NCBI GenBank assembly: GCA_026129165.1
Contig: JAHCIP010000005.1
Span: forward strand, 1-53,353
DNA from: Anaerolineae bacterium
GTDB taxonomy: Bacteria > Chloroflexota > Anaerolineae > Epilineales > JAHCIE01
DNA: 53,353 nucleotides
Reading direction: 5' to 3'
Of this stretch, positions 42,039 to 50,455 are shown piece after piece; positions within the stretch are counted from its first letter, which is position 1; every line of letters begins with the position of its first letter. Under the pieces are notes generated by a model. That model was not told the origin of the DNA. It was given only the letters and a program-made list of their open reading frames with translations, and did no database searches. Both the position numbers and the translations under genes were made by a program.

Positions 42039-42895
42039 ACCCTCACCTCGGTTCTCACCAGTTCAAGCAAGTAGTGGTCATTCAGGCTAGTTGCGGGCCA
42101 CTGGCGGCTGACGCGAGCTTCGAGGCGGGCGAGTCGCTCGAACGCGGTGGGCCAGCGGTCTACCAGATGGCTCAGGTAAGAGGGCGGTAGGAAGACGCCG
42201 ATGCCCTGGTGGTCCGTGACCTGGAACCAGGGCGCCAGCGCGTGACCGAGGTGGCTTGGGGACGGGTAGAAGACGCGCACGGGCTGTCCGCCAATGTCGG
42301 CCAGGACGCCGCCACGCCGCCAGCGCCGCGCGGTCGCGCCAAGCTGACCATGCGCCGCGTACCAGGCGACCTCCCACGGACACCACGGCCCCATGACGAC
42401 GAGGGCGAGGCGTCCTCCAGGGCGCACCAGCCGGGCCAGCGCCCCGCCCACCCCGCGCAGGTCCGCCACGCAGTTGAGGGCGCCAAAGTTCGAGAACGCG
42501 CCGTCAAAGAACTTCCCTGCCCCTGACTTCCCCGCTCCTTCCCACTCCTCCCACTCTTCCCATCCTTCCCACGCCTCCATCTCTTCCATCCGCAAGACCT
42601 GCGTCTCAACCCGGTCGGCCAATCCCGCCGCCCGCGCCTTGGCCTGCGTTAGCTTGACCATGCGCGGCGACGCATCGGTCGCCAGGACATGCGCGCCCCG
42701 CCGCGCCATCCACACCGCATCCTCCCCTGTCCCGCAGCCTAGCTCCAGCACGTGGCTGCCGGCTGGAAACAGCGCGGCCAGGCGGGCCTGCACCGAGGCG
42801 CGCAGCCAGCGGCCCAGCCGCGTCACGGTGAAGGCGTCATCGTAGCCGTCGGCCACGCTATCAAAGGCGGCCGCGTCGTGGGCCAGGGCGCTCAT
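42035..42895 (-). CDS. Class I SAM-dependent methyltransferase
   Basis: The 286-residue protein has the Rossmann motif I HVLELGCGTGEDAVWMARRG and motif II-type ATDASPRMVKLTQAKA. It is most like UbiE/Methyltransf_11-type enzymes. Residues about 103-128 (MEEMEAWEGWEEWEEWEG) interrupt the normal region between motif III strands and are low complexity; they look like an inserted simple repeat. The gene is bracketed by ATGA overlaps with the radical SAM gene (2) and the NPPY methyltransferase, hence one transcript. The methylated compound is not identifiable. Confidence 0.87.
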   Translation of the reverse strand: MSALAHDAAAFDSVADGYDDAFTVTRLGRWLRASVQARLAALFPAGSHVLELGCGTGEDAVWMARRGAHVLATDASPRMVKLTQAKARAAGLADRVETQVLRMEEMEAWEGWEEWEEWEGAGKSGAGKFFDGAFSNFGALNCVADLRGVGGALARLVRPGGRLALVVMGPWCPWEVAWYAAHGQLGATARRWRRGGVLADIGGQPVRVFYPSPSHLGHALAPWFQVTDHQGIGVFLPPSYLSHLVDRWPTAFERLARLEARVSRQWPATSLNDHYLLELVRTEVRV

Positions 42896-44298
42896 CCTTG
42901 GCCGCCTGTCTCGGTCTCGCCCGCCGTTAGCGCCATACCCACCCTGCCTAGCTTTGAATTGACATAGGTCTTGGCGAGACGCAAGGGTTGCTTATCGGAG
43001 CTATGCCAGAGCTTGTGGAAGGCGACCTCGTTGACCATCCAGCGCGTGGCGAATGAGTAGAATCGCCGGGAGTGGCGGCCCGCCACCGTCAGGTCGCGAT
43101 CGGTACGGTCGTCCCACGGCTTGTCGCTTAGCACGCGGCTCTCGACCTCCGTATAGTACGGCGTTCCCTTGATGGGGTAGGCCACCGTGGTCAGGAACAG
43201 GTCGGGGTCGGCCTTCTTCAGGTGCTCCACCGTCTCCTCAAGCTGGGGCGTGTCCTCGCCCTCGTAGCCGAGCATGATAAACATGCCGGTCTGGATGCCG
43301 CGCCGCTTGAGGAGGTGGGTCATAGCCTGCACCTCCTCGACTTTCGTTCGCCGCGACATGGCATCCAGCACCGCCTGCGACCCGCTCTCCGACCCGATCC
43401 ACAGCCGGTAGCAGCCCATCTCGGCCAGCGTGTCCACCAGACGCTCGTTGAGCCGGTCGGCGCGGGAGATGCACTCGAAAGGCAGGCGCAGCCCGCGCGC
43501 CTTGAGCAGGGCGGCGTAGGCGAAAAACCAGCGCGGGTGGATGGTCAATACGTCGTCGGCGTACCAGAGCCGGTCGGGGCGATACGCCTCCACCAGCGCC
43601 TCGACCTCCTGGACCACGTTGGCGGGCGAGCGGCGGCGGTGGGTGTGACCGAAGACGGTGTGGCTGCACCACTTGCAGGTGTAGGGGCAGCCGCGCGCCG
43701 TGATGAGCGACGCCGAACTGTGGCCGTGATGGACCTGCCAGGTGTCCAGGTACTGCTGGAACGGGATGGCCGCGCGGTCGGGGAAGGGCAGGTCGTCCAG
43801 GCGCTGGATGTAGGGGCGCGGCGGGGTGCGGACAATCGCCCCGTCCCCGTCCCGGAAAATGATGCCCTGGATCTCGCGCAGACCGTTCAGGCCGTGACGG
43901 GCCAGGTGGGGCAGCAGCGCCTCCAGCGTCAGTTCGCCCTCGCCTACGACCACGACATCGGTCCCCCGCGCCAGGTAGTCCTCGGCATAGTGGGGCGGCT
44001 CCGGCCCGCCCAGGACCACCGTCGCGCCAGCGGCTTTCGCCGCCTGGATCATGGGCAGAATCCAGCGTTTGGTCATCAGGTTGCAGTAGAGGCCGACGAC
44101 GGCAGGCCGGTCGCGCTCCAGCCGCGCCGCGAAGTCGGCGGGCTGGCTGAAGGTGGCGTCAAAGAAGCCGACGCTAAACCCGCGCGATTTGAGATAGGAC
44201 GAGAGATACAGCAGCCCTAACGTCGGGTAGGGCTTCATCACCTTGAGTTCGTGCGGGTCTTCGTAGAGATAATAACCGTGGGCTAGCAGAATATCCAT
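42892..44298 (-). CDS. B12-binding-type radical SAM protein (2)
   Basis: The 468-residue protein has the same two-domain arrangement as the neighbour: N-terminal B12-binding-like domain with YPTLGLLYLSSYLKSRGF and VVLGGPEPPHYAEDYL, then a radical SAM domain with CPYTCKWC (Cys204, Cys208, Cys211). It also has the GSESGSQAVLDAMSRR segment. No DXHXXG motif was found. Its family includes proteins for methylation or rearrangement reactions in natural product and lipid pathways. It overlaps the methyltransferase gene downstream by ATGA and starts 7 bases after the radical SAM gene (1). Confidence 0.87.
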   Translation of the reverse strand: MDILLAHGYYLYEDPHELKVMKPYPTLGLLYLSSYLKSRGFSVGFFDATFSQPADFAARLERDRPAVVGLYCNLMTKRWILPMIQAAKAAGATVVLGGPEPPHYAEDYLARGTDVVVVGEGELTLEALLPHLARHGLNGLREIQGIIFRDGDGAIVRTPPRPYIQRLDDLPFPDRAAIPFQQYLDTWQVHHGHSSASLITARGCPYTCKWCSHTVFGHTHRRRSPANVVQEVEALVEAYRPDRLWYADDVLTIHPRWFFAYAALLKARGLRLPFECISRADRLNERLVDTLAEMGCYRLWIGSESGSQAVLDAMSRRTKVEEVQAMTHLLKRRGIQTGMFIMLGYEGEDTPQLEETVEHLKKADPDLFLTTVAYPIKGTPYYTEVESRVLSDKPWDDRTDRDLTVAGRHSRRFYSFATRWMVNEVAFHKLWHSSDKQPLRLAKTYVNSKLGRVGMALTAGETETGGQG

Positions 44299-44305
44299 GC
44301 GCGTC

Positions 44306-45874
44306 TCACTCGGGTTGGGCCGACGGGGTAGCCGCCGCGTCGGGCGTCAGCAGGGCCGGCAGCGGCGCGGACGAGCCGTCCGACTGACGCTCCAGCCGGG
44401 CCAACTTGACCCGCGCCCAGGGCAGCGTGGCGACGTGGTAGGCGACGGTGGCGGCCTGGCGCACTAAACCAGGCTGCGGACGGCGCGCCCCCCAGCTTTC
44501 CCCTTGCCCATCCTTCCTCTGTCTTCCTCGTCCGGTGAGTTCACGCCAGGCCCGGCGGGCGCGAAACTCCTTGTGCAGGACGGTGTGAAGCTGGCGGTAG
44601 AACGCGGTTGAGTACGGTCCGCGATAGAGCATGGCGAGATCGGCGCTATCCTGCCAGTTCTGCTTGCCCCCCAGTTGGAGGCGGACATGGTCATAAAACT
44701 TGGTGCCGGGCAGTGGGTAGGACACTGACATGCCAATGTCGTCGGGCTGGCAGTCGCGCACCATGCGTAGGGTCGCCTCGATGTCCGCGCGGTCCTCACC
44801 TGGATAGCCAAACTGGAGAAAAAAGCCGACTTCGATACCTGCCCCATGGAGTTTGGCGGCGGCTTCGTAAATCTGTTCCACGGTCGTGCCTTTGTCCATG
44901 GCGTCGAGAATCTTCTGCGAGCCTGACTCAGCGCCCACCCACACGGTCTGACAGCCCGCCTGGCGCAGGCCCGCGACGACGCTGTCCTTGACCAGGTCCA
45001 CGCGCAGCAGGCACTTAAACGGGATGGCGGCGTCGGCGGCCTGGACGGCCTGGCCGAACTGCTCAATCCAGCCCGGCTTGAGGCCGAAGATGTCATCCAC
45101 GAACCAGATATGGTCGGGGGCGAAGGCCGTCTTGAGCCACTTCATCTCGGCGGCGACGTTCTGCGGGCTGCGCACGGTGTAACGTTGGCCCCAGATGGGC
45201 TTGGCGCACCAGTTACAGTGGTAGGGGCAGCCGCGCGTTGTCGCCATGTTCATGGAGAAGTAGCCGTGGCGGGCCTGCCACACCTGCCGATAGCGGGGCA
45301 GGTCCACCAGGCCCCAGGCGGGGAAGGGCAGCGCGTCAAGGGCGCGCAGGAGGGGGCGAGGGCCGTTCCGGACGGTCTGGCCCGCTACGTCTCGCCAGGC
45401 CAACCCCGCAATCTCTCTCAACTCGCGGGGCTGGCGGCCCGTGAGGGCGTGGAGGAGTTCCACCAGCGTCCCCTCGCCTTCGCCCAGCAGCGCGAAGTCG
45501 GCGCCGTGCGCGAGATAGAGGTCGTAATGGTCGGTGGCATCCGCGCCGGCGACGATGACGGTACAGCCGCGCGCCTTCGCCATGCCCATCATGCGCAGGG
45601 TGGCCTGGCGCATCCGCAGCAGGCACATCTTGCTGAGATAGTTGAAGTTGTCCTCGAACAGCACGGCGAAGCGGGGCTGATGCTGGTCTAGGGCGGCCTC
45701 CCACTCGGCCTCGGACTCGGCCAGCATGGCGTCGAACAGGGCGACCGTATAGCCCTCCTGGCGCAGGAGGCTCGCGGCGTAGAGGGCGCCGAGCGGTGGG
45801 TAAGGCTGCATCGCCTCCCACAACTTCGGGTCGAAGCGCAAGTAGTAGCTCTGGCCGAGCAAAACATTGGTCAT
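44306..45874 (-). CDS. B12-binding-type radical SAM protein (1)
   Basis: The 522-residue protein has the N-terminal YPPLGALYAASLLRQEGYTV, GADATDHYDLYLAHGADFALLGEGEG and radical SAM segment CPYHCNWC (Cys216, Cys220, Cys223), then GAESGSQKILDAMDKG. It is a distant paralogue of (2). A low-complexity patch near the C-terminus (GRGRQRKDGQGESWGARRPQ) looks like translated simple-repeat DNA. It overlaps the fused nucleotidyltransferase-GT gene by ATGA. Three such proteins in one operon suggest three successive radical steps or parallel substrates. Confidence 0.87.
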   Translation of the reverse strand: MTNVLLGQSYYLRFDPKLWEAMQPYPPLGALYAASLLRQEGYTVALFDAMLAESEAEWEAALDQHQPRFAVLFEDNFNYLSKMCLLRMRQATLRMMGMAKARGCTVIVAGADATDHYDLYLAHGADFALLGEGEGTLVELLHALTGRQPRELREIAGLAWRDVAGQTVRNGPRPLLRALDALPFPAWGLVDLPRYRQVWQARHGYFSMNMATTRGCPYHCNWCAKPIWGQRYTVRSPQNVAAEMKWLKTAFAPDHIWFVDDIFGLKPGWIEQFGQAVQAADAAIPFKCLLRVDLVKDSVVAGLRQAGCQTVWVGAESGSQKILDAMDKGTTVEQIYEAAAKLHGAGIEVGFFLQFGYPGEDRADIEATLRMVRDCQPDDIGMSVSYPLPGTKFYDHVRLQLGGKQNWQDSADLAMLYRGPYSTAFYRQLHTVLHKEFRARRAWRELTGRGRQRKDGQGESWGARRPQPGLVRQAATVAYHVATLPWARVKLARLERQSDGSSAPLPALLTPDAAATPSAQPE

Positions 45875-48123
45875 GACGCTACCCCAAGTGGCTCGTGGCT
45901 CCCGTTCGCGACGGGCGAATCTATCACCTGCCGATAGACGGCCAGTGTCTGCTGCGCTGTCGCCTGCCAGGAGAAGGCCCTGGCGCGGGCGAGACCGCGC
46001 TGGCGCAGGCGGGCGTTGAGGGCTGGCTCACTCACGCCAGCGGCCAGAGCGTCCGCTAGTTCTGAGACCGAGAGGGGGTCAACGGTCAGCGCCGCATCGC
46101 CCGCAATCTCAGCCAGGGAACTGGCGTCTGTCGTGACGACTGGCGTGCCGCAGGCCATCGCCTCGATGACGGGCAGGCCAAAGCCTTCATAGAGCGAGGG
46201 GAACGCGAAGACCTCGGCCAGGTTGTAGAGCGCGGGCAGGTCTCCGGAGGGCACATAGCCCAGGTAGCGCACCGCGCCGCCGAGGCTGAGTTGCTCCAGC
46301 CGTTGGAAGATCGGCTTATAGTCCCAGCCCAACTGTCCGACCAGGACCAGTTGATGCGGCAGCCCGGCGGCGCGCAAGCCGCCGAAGGCTTCAATCAGGC
46401 GCACCAGGTTCTTGCGCGGCTCAATGGTCCCGACATAGAGGATGACGCGCGGGGCGAGGCCGTACTTGTCTCGAACCGCCGTGGCCACGTCGGCGGGCAG
46501 GGGGCGGAAACAGGGCGATGCCGCCTCATAAATGACGTGAACTTTGGCGGCTGGCACGTGGAGCAGACGCACAATGTCGGCCTTGGCGCTGTGGGACACG
46601 GTGATGATGGCGGCCGCCTGCCGCGCGACGAGGGGAATGAAGGGGCGCGCCACCAGGTGCTTGCGGAGTGGGTGCAAGCGGGGGAAGAGCGATAGGGTCA
46701 TGTCGTGGATAGTGACGACAAAGGGCGTCGCCGTGGGCAGGGGCGCGACGGAATTGGTGAAGTGGCACAGCGCCGGCTGCTCGACGCGCAGGGCCAGGGG
46801 GAGAACGGTGTGCATCCAGAGGGTGCGGTTGGGCCACTGATACCGCGCCGCCAGAGGATAGCCGCCTGTGACCCCCTCGATAGGGCGGTTCGAGAGAAGT
46901 AGATAGTCGTGTTCCTCGTCTTCCTGCAGCAGATGGGTGAGCAGGTGGCTGGTATAGTACCCGACGCCCGACTTGGCCCCGCGCAGCGTGGTGGCGTCGA
47001 AGCCGATGGTGGGGCGGTGGTCGTTGCCATGGGGCGAGGCCGCCCTGGCCCTGCCCGCTCCCCTGTTGAGAGAGTCTCCATGCGGAGGGTAGGCGGCAGG
47101 AGCGGCGGAGGGTAGAGGCCGCGCAAGCGACCCCGGACCCTCCCCCTGGCCCTCTCTCAGGGGGAGAGGGAATAGACCGGTAACGCCGCTCTCTGTCTGT
47201 GGCTGAACGGCCTCGTCGAGGTGGTAGGTTGCCAGGCGTTCGGCATATAGGCCCAGGATATGTTGCCCGTGGGCGTCGAAGTGTCCCTTGCAGCAGTCGG
47301 GCGAAAAAACGACACTGTCGGCGTGGGGCGGTGTTGCGGCCGTCAGTTGCGCAATTTTGCGCCGCTGTATCCACCCTTCCAGCCGACGACCTGGCTCCCC
47401 GCCCAGCCAGCGCTCCACCGCTCTTTTCACCCGGCCACCGAGTGGCTGAAGATCATCCGATAGCCTACTCTGGTGGACCTGCCAGGCGTGGGGGAGGTAG
47501 TCCACCGCCCAGGCATTGGCCGCCTGCCAGCGGCGATAAACGTCGCTCCCGTACAGGGGGACGGTCTGGGCCAACTCGCGCGCCGTGAAGACGTTGTGTT
47601 CGTCGAGGTGGAGGGCCGTCTCGGCTAGGAGGTAGTTGGGGCACAGCCGCTGGCCGACGAGGGCCGCCAGGCGGACGACGGTGGTGCACAGGGCGCGGGC
47701 CAGCCACAGCCGGCCGGGCTGGGTCACAATAAGGTAGTCAATGTCATCATCCGGCGGGGCGTTGCCAGCGGCCAGCGCCCCCGTTACCATGACGCCGCGC
47801 ACAAAGGGCAGATGCGCCAGCACGCGGCCCCAGTGGTGCGCGGCGTGCCAGGTTGCCTCGGCCGATGTGTTGCGGGCAAGACGGCGGGCGACTGTGGCTT
47901 CGCGCCCGCGCAGGCAGTAGAAGCCGTCCAGGCGCGTGATGTGTTCGGTCAGGGCGGGGTCAGTCGCCAACGCGGCCTGGACTGCAGCCGGATCGGCCTG
48001 GTCCCCGATGAGGTAATGGACGAGTTCGTCGCGCGTCAGGGGGAACTCGAAAATGTCGGCGTAGAGCAGTGTTTTCAGCAGCGCGATCCGAAGCTGCGCG
48101 GAGCCAGCAGATGCCGTTGTCAT
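45871..48123 (-). CDS. Fused nucleotidyltransferase-like and GT4 glycosyltransferase
   Basis: The 750-residue protein has two parts. Residues 1-310 resemble a nucleotidyltransferase-fold protein: helical start, then GALAAGNAPPDDDIDYLIVT with Asp125, Asp127 and Asp129 candidates. The usual Gly-Ser of the NT fold is Gly-Ala here, so activity is uncertain. Residues about 365-750 are a GT4 enzyme (IGFDATTLRGAKSGVGYYTSHL, VILYVGTIEPRKNLVRLIEAFG, EX7E in SLYEGFGLPVIEAMACGTPVV). The linker, about residues 316-361, is encoded by a GC-rich palindromic repeat (47040-47176). The repeat may have fused two separate genes. It is the first gene of the operon. Confidence 0.83.
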   Translation of the reverse strand: MTTASAGSAQLRIALLKTLLYADIFEFPLTRDELVHYLIGDQADPAAVQAALATDPALTEHITRLDGFYCLRGREATVARRLARNTSAEATWHAAHHWGRVLAHLPFVRGVMVTGALAAGNAPPDDDIDYLIVTQPGRLWLARALCTTVVRLAALVGQRLCPNYLLAETALHLDEHNVFTARELAQTVPLYGSDVYRRWQAANAWAVDYLPHAWQVHQSRLSDDLQPLGGRVKRAVERWLGGEPGRRLEGWIQRRKIAQLTAATPPHADSVVFSPDCCKGHFDAHGQHILGLYAERLATYHLDEAVQPQTESGVTGLFPLPLREGQGEGPGSLARPLPSAAPAAYPPHGDSLNRGAGRARAASPHGNDHRPTIGFDATTLRGAKSGVGYYTSHLLTHLLQEDEEHDYLLLSNRPIEGVTGGYPLAARYQWPNRTLWMHTVLPLALRVEQPALCHFTNSVAPLPTATPFVVTIHDMTLSLFPRLHPLRKHLVARPFIPLVARQAAAIITVSHSAKADIVRLLHVPAAKVHVIYEAASPCFRPLPADVATAVRDKYGLAPRVILYVGTIEPRKNLVRLIEAFGGLRAAGLPHQLVLVGQLGWDYKPIFQRLEQLSLGGAVRYLGYVPSGDLPALYNLAEVFAFPSLYEGFGLPVIEAMACGTPVVTTDASSLAEIAGDAALTVDPLSVSELADALAAGVSEPALNARLRQRGLARARAFSWQATAQQTLAVYRQVIDSPVANGSHEPLGVAS
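47040..47176. repeat. GC-rich palindromic repeat translated as the linker of the fused protein
   Basis: The segment includes the hairpin CCCTCTC-TCAGGGG-GAGAGGG (about 47150-47170). The translated product is LFPLPLREGQGEGPG and RPLPSAAPAAYPPHGDS. Such words are typical of intergenic repeats rather than of protein families. Confidence 0.65.
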
Positions 48124-48215
48124 CCAGCCTCTCTAGGTCAGGGGGTGGGGCGATGGGCCTCAGTTTAGATACGACTTCAGAGGGCTGAATGGATGTAGGC
48201 GTAGGGAGAGATTGC

Positions 48216-49124
48216 CTACGCCTCGCGGACCACGCGGGTCTCCATGACCAGGTTCAGAATCTTGTAGACGAGCTTGGCGACAATGAAGTCTGCACTGTGG
48301 GACGTTGGGTTGGGGGCCAGTTCCACTACGTCGAAGCCGATCACGCGGCCGTGCTGTGTCACGGTGCGGATGATGTCCAGGGTCTGCCGCCAGGTGAGGC
48401 CGTCGGGTTCGGGCGTGCCGGTCGCCGGGATAAGTGAGGGGTCGAGGCCGTCCACGTCGACAGTGAGATAGACGTTTTTGCCCGCCACGGCTTCCGCCAG
48501 CGCCTGGAGGTGCGCGCCGCCGCCCGTGTGAACCTCATCGGCGAAGAAGACAGTGACGCGGTCCGGGTGGGCGGCGATAAAGTCGGCCTCTTCCTGGCTG
48601 ATGGATCGGATGCCGAACTGGATGATAGGGGCGATGTCCACCAACCGGCGGGCGATGCAGGCGTGGGAGTAGGGCGTGCCCTCGTAGTCGGCGCGGAGGT
48701 CGGCGTGGGCGTCAATCTGGACGATGACGAACTCGCCCAGGGCGCGATGCAGCCCGCGCCCGAAGCCCACCGACACCGTATGCTCGCCCCCCAGCCCGAC
48801 GACAAGTTTGCCCATCGCGGCGTACTCGGCCACGGCGGCCTCGATGGTATTGACCGTCGCTTCGGGGCCGCTGAGGTCGGGGGCCAGCGCGGGCAGGGTA
48901 TGGACGCCATAGTCGAAGACCGGCTCGCGGCCAAACTCGCGGTCGTAAAGTTCAATTTGGGCCGAGGCGCGCAGGATGGCGTCGGGGCCGTGGGCCGTGC
49001 CGTGGCCGTAGCTGACCGTGCCTTCGTAGGGCAGGGGCAGAATCACCGCCTGGCAGTCTTCAAAGCCGGTGTCTTCGGGCGGCAGGCCGAGGAAATTGGC
49101 CGGGGGGCGGAAGGCGTAGGGCAT
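48216..49124 (-). CDS. speB: Agmatinase (agmatine ureohydrolase)
   Basis: The 302-residue protein belongs to the ureohydrolase family, with dinuclear Mn ligands visible as GGEHTVSVG (His115), DAHADLRADY (Asp138, His140, Asp142) and the late DVDGLDPS segment. It hydrolyses agmatine to putrescine and urea. Its gene starts 2 bases after the DHS-like gene, and a pyruvoyl-type arginine decarboxylase gene lies beyond the IS element. Together these give arginine to agmatine to putrescine, then further amine modification. It ends about 90 bases before the radical SAM operon, with no strong terminator visible. Confidence 0.94.
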   Translation of the reverse strand: MPYAFRPPANFLGLPPEDTGFEDCQAVILPLPYEGTVSYGHGTAHGPDAILRASAQIELYDREFGREPVFDYGVHTLPALAPDLSGPEATVNTIEAAVAEYAAMGKLVVGLGGEHTVSVGFGRGLHRALGEFVIVQIDAHADLRADYEGTPYSHACIARRLVDIAPIIQFGIRSISQEEADFIAAHPDRVTVFFADEVHTGGGAHLQALAEAVAGKNVYLTVDVDGLDPSLIPATGTPEPDGLTWRQTLDIIRTVTQHGRVIGFDVVELAPNPTSHSADFIVAKLVYKILNLVMETRVVREA

Positions 49125-49126
49125 GG

Positions 49127-50302
49127 CTAGTCCTGAGCCTCGCTCGCCTCGACATCCAGCGACGAGCGGCCAATGGCCTGGCCGCCGCCCTGCTCGCGGG
49201 CCTCGTCAGGAATGTCAGCCGCGTCGTCGGGTCGGTACTGGTCATAGGCGTGCTGGAGCGCAGCCAGCATCTCCACGCGGCGGTCGTAGAGCCGTTTGAG
49301 TGGACGCGGCCCGCGCTTTGCCAGAGCATAGGCGGTCAGGATGGGGAAGGCGATGGTCGAGTCGACATAACAGACGACGGAGTCGGGCAGTTGCTCCGGG
49401 TCCACCTTGCCCCAGGTCATGGCCTCGCTGGGCGTCGCGCCGGACAGGCCGCCGGTGTCGGGGCGAGCGTCGGTGAACTGGAGGAAGTAGTCGTGGCCCT
49501 TCTCCGGGATGCCCATGATCTCCTGGATCTGCGGCTCGGTCTGGAGGATGAAGTTCTTGGGGCTGCCGCCGCCCAGGATGATGACCGCGCTCTTGCCGCC
49601 CCGGTGTTTGGCGTCGTAGACAATGCTCGTCGTCTCATTGACGTCGCCCTCGACGTCGAAGCGCAGCTTGTTGCCGGCCATCGCCAGCGCCGCGACGTTC
49701 ATGCCAATGGTCGAGTCGCCGGGGCTGGAGGTATAGAGCGGCACGCCCGCCTCATAGGCGGCGGTCAGGATGGACGTGTAGGGCGTCGCCAGCGCGTGCT
49801 CGCGCTCGCGGGTGTACTTGCCCAGGTGGTAGTGCAACTCGGCGGTGGTCATTTGACGCTGGAACTCCGGGCCTTCGAGGCAGCGGCGCAGGAAGGCGTC
49901 CGACTTGAGCAGCACGTCCTGGTCGAAGACAATGTCGTAGATGCGGATGATGTGCTCTTCGCGCAGGCGGTAGTCGTCCACGTAGGGCGAGGTCTGGAAC
50001 AACTCGAAGCCCAGGCTGCGGTGCATGTCGTGGTACAGGTTGGCGCCGGTGGACACGATCCAGTCCACGAAGCCGGCGCGGATGAGGGGGACGAGGGCGG
50101 CTGTCCCTAGACCCGTCGGCGTGATGGCGCCCGTGAGCGTCAGGCCCACCGTCACGTCCGGTTCGAGGATTTTTTCGACCAAGATTTGCGCGGCCTCCCG
50201 CAGGCGGGCGGCATTGTAGGCGTAGAAGTAGTGGTCCACCAGGTCTACGACGGTGGTCATGGCGCCGATGGGGCGCGGGTCGAGTTTGCGTCCGAGGGAC
50301 AT
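49127..50302 (-). CDS. Deoxyhypusine-synthase-like protein
   Basis: The 391-residue protein is a bacterial member of the deoxyhypusine synthase family, which in eukaryotes transfers aminobutyl from spermidine to a lysine of eIF5A. Bacterial members often act on free amines (homospermidine or related). The segment [15 protein letters not shown] places Lys249 where the eukaryotic catalytic lysine (GGGVVKHH) is. NAD-binding glycine-rich parts such as STGANLYHD and [11 protein letters not shown] are visible. Between arginine decarboxylase and agmatinase, it should act on agmatine- or putrescine-derived intermediates. The start ATG 50302 lies at the edge of a heptad repeat. Confidence 0.88.
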   Translation of the reverse strand: MSLGRKLDPRPIGAMTTVVDLVDHYFYAYNAARLREAAQILVEKILEPDVTVGLTLTGAITPTGLGTAALVPLIRAGFVDWIVSTGANLYHDMHRSLGFELFQTSPYVDDYRLREEHIIRIYDIVFDQDVLLKSDAFLRRCLEGPEFQRQMTTAELHYHLGKYTREREHALATPYTSILTAAYEAGVPLYTSSPGDSTIGMNVAALAMAGNKLRFDVEGDVNETTSIVYDAKHRGGKSAVIILGGGSPKNFILQTEPQIQEIMGIPEKGHDYFLQFTDARPDTGGLSGATPSEAMTWGKVDPEQLPDSVVCYVDSTIAFPILTAYALAKRGPRPLKRLYDRRVEMLAALQHAYDQYRPDDAADIPDEAREQGGGQAIGRSSLDVEASEAQD

Positions 50303-50315
50303 AAGCCTCCTTGGG

Positions 50316-50455
50316 GAGTGCTGAGTACTGAGTGCTGAGTGCTGAGTCGAACGTATGAATACCGAGTACTGAGGGTTGAGTGCTGAGTATCACTCACCAA
50401 GTCATCCTTCGGTATTCAGTACTGAGTACTGAGTACTCAGACTTTCGACTCAGCA
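50316..50455. repeat. Heptad-phased repeat, left of the IS element
   Basis: From 50316 the words GAGTGCT, GAGTACT, GAGTGCT, GAGTGCT, GAGTCGA and later CTGAGTA copies follow in 7-base steps, with a few slips. It fills the gap between the DHS-like gene start and the IS element. The same kind of words resume on the right at 51523. Confidence 0.85.

Noticed and set aside
43222-44220. 332-codon plus-strand frame opposite a radical SAM gene
   Set aside because: The opposite strand has the CX3CX2C motif and operon overlaps; this frame shows no recognisable domain.
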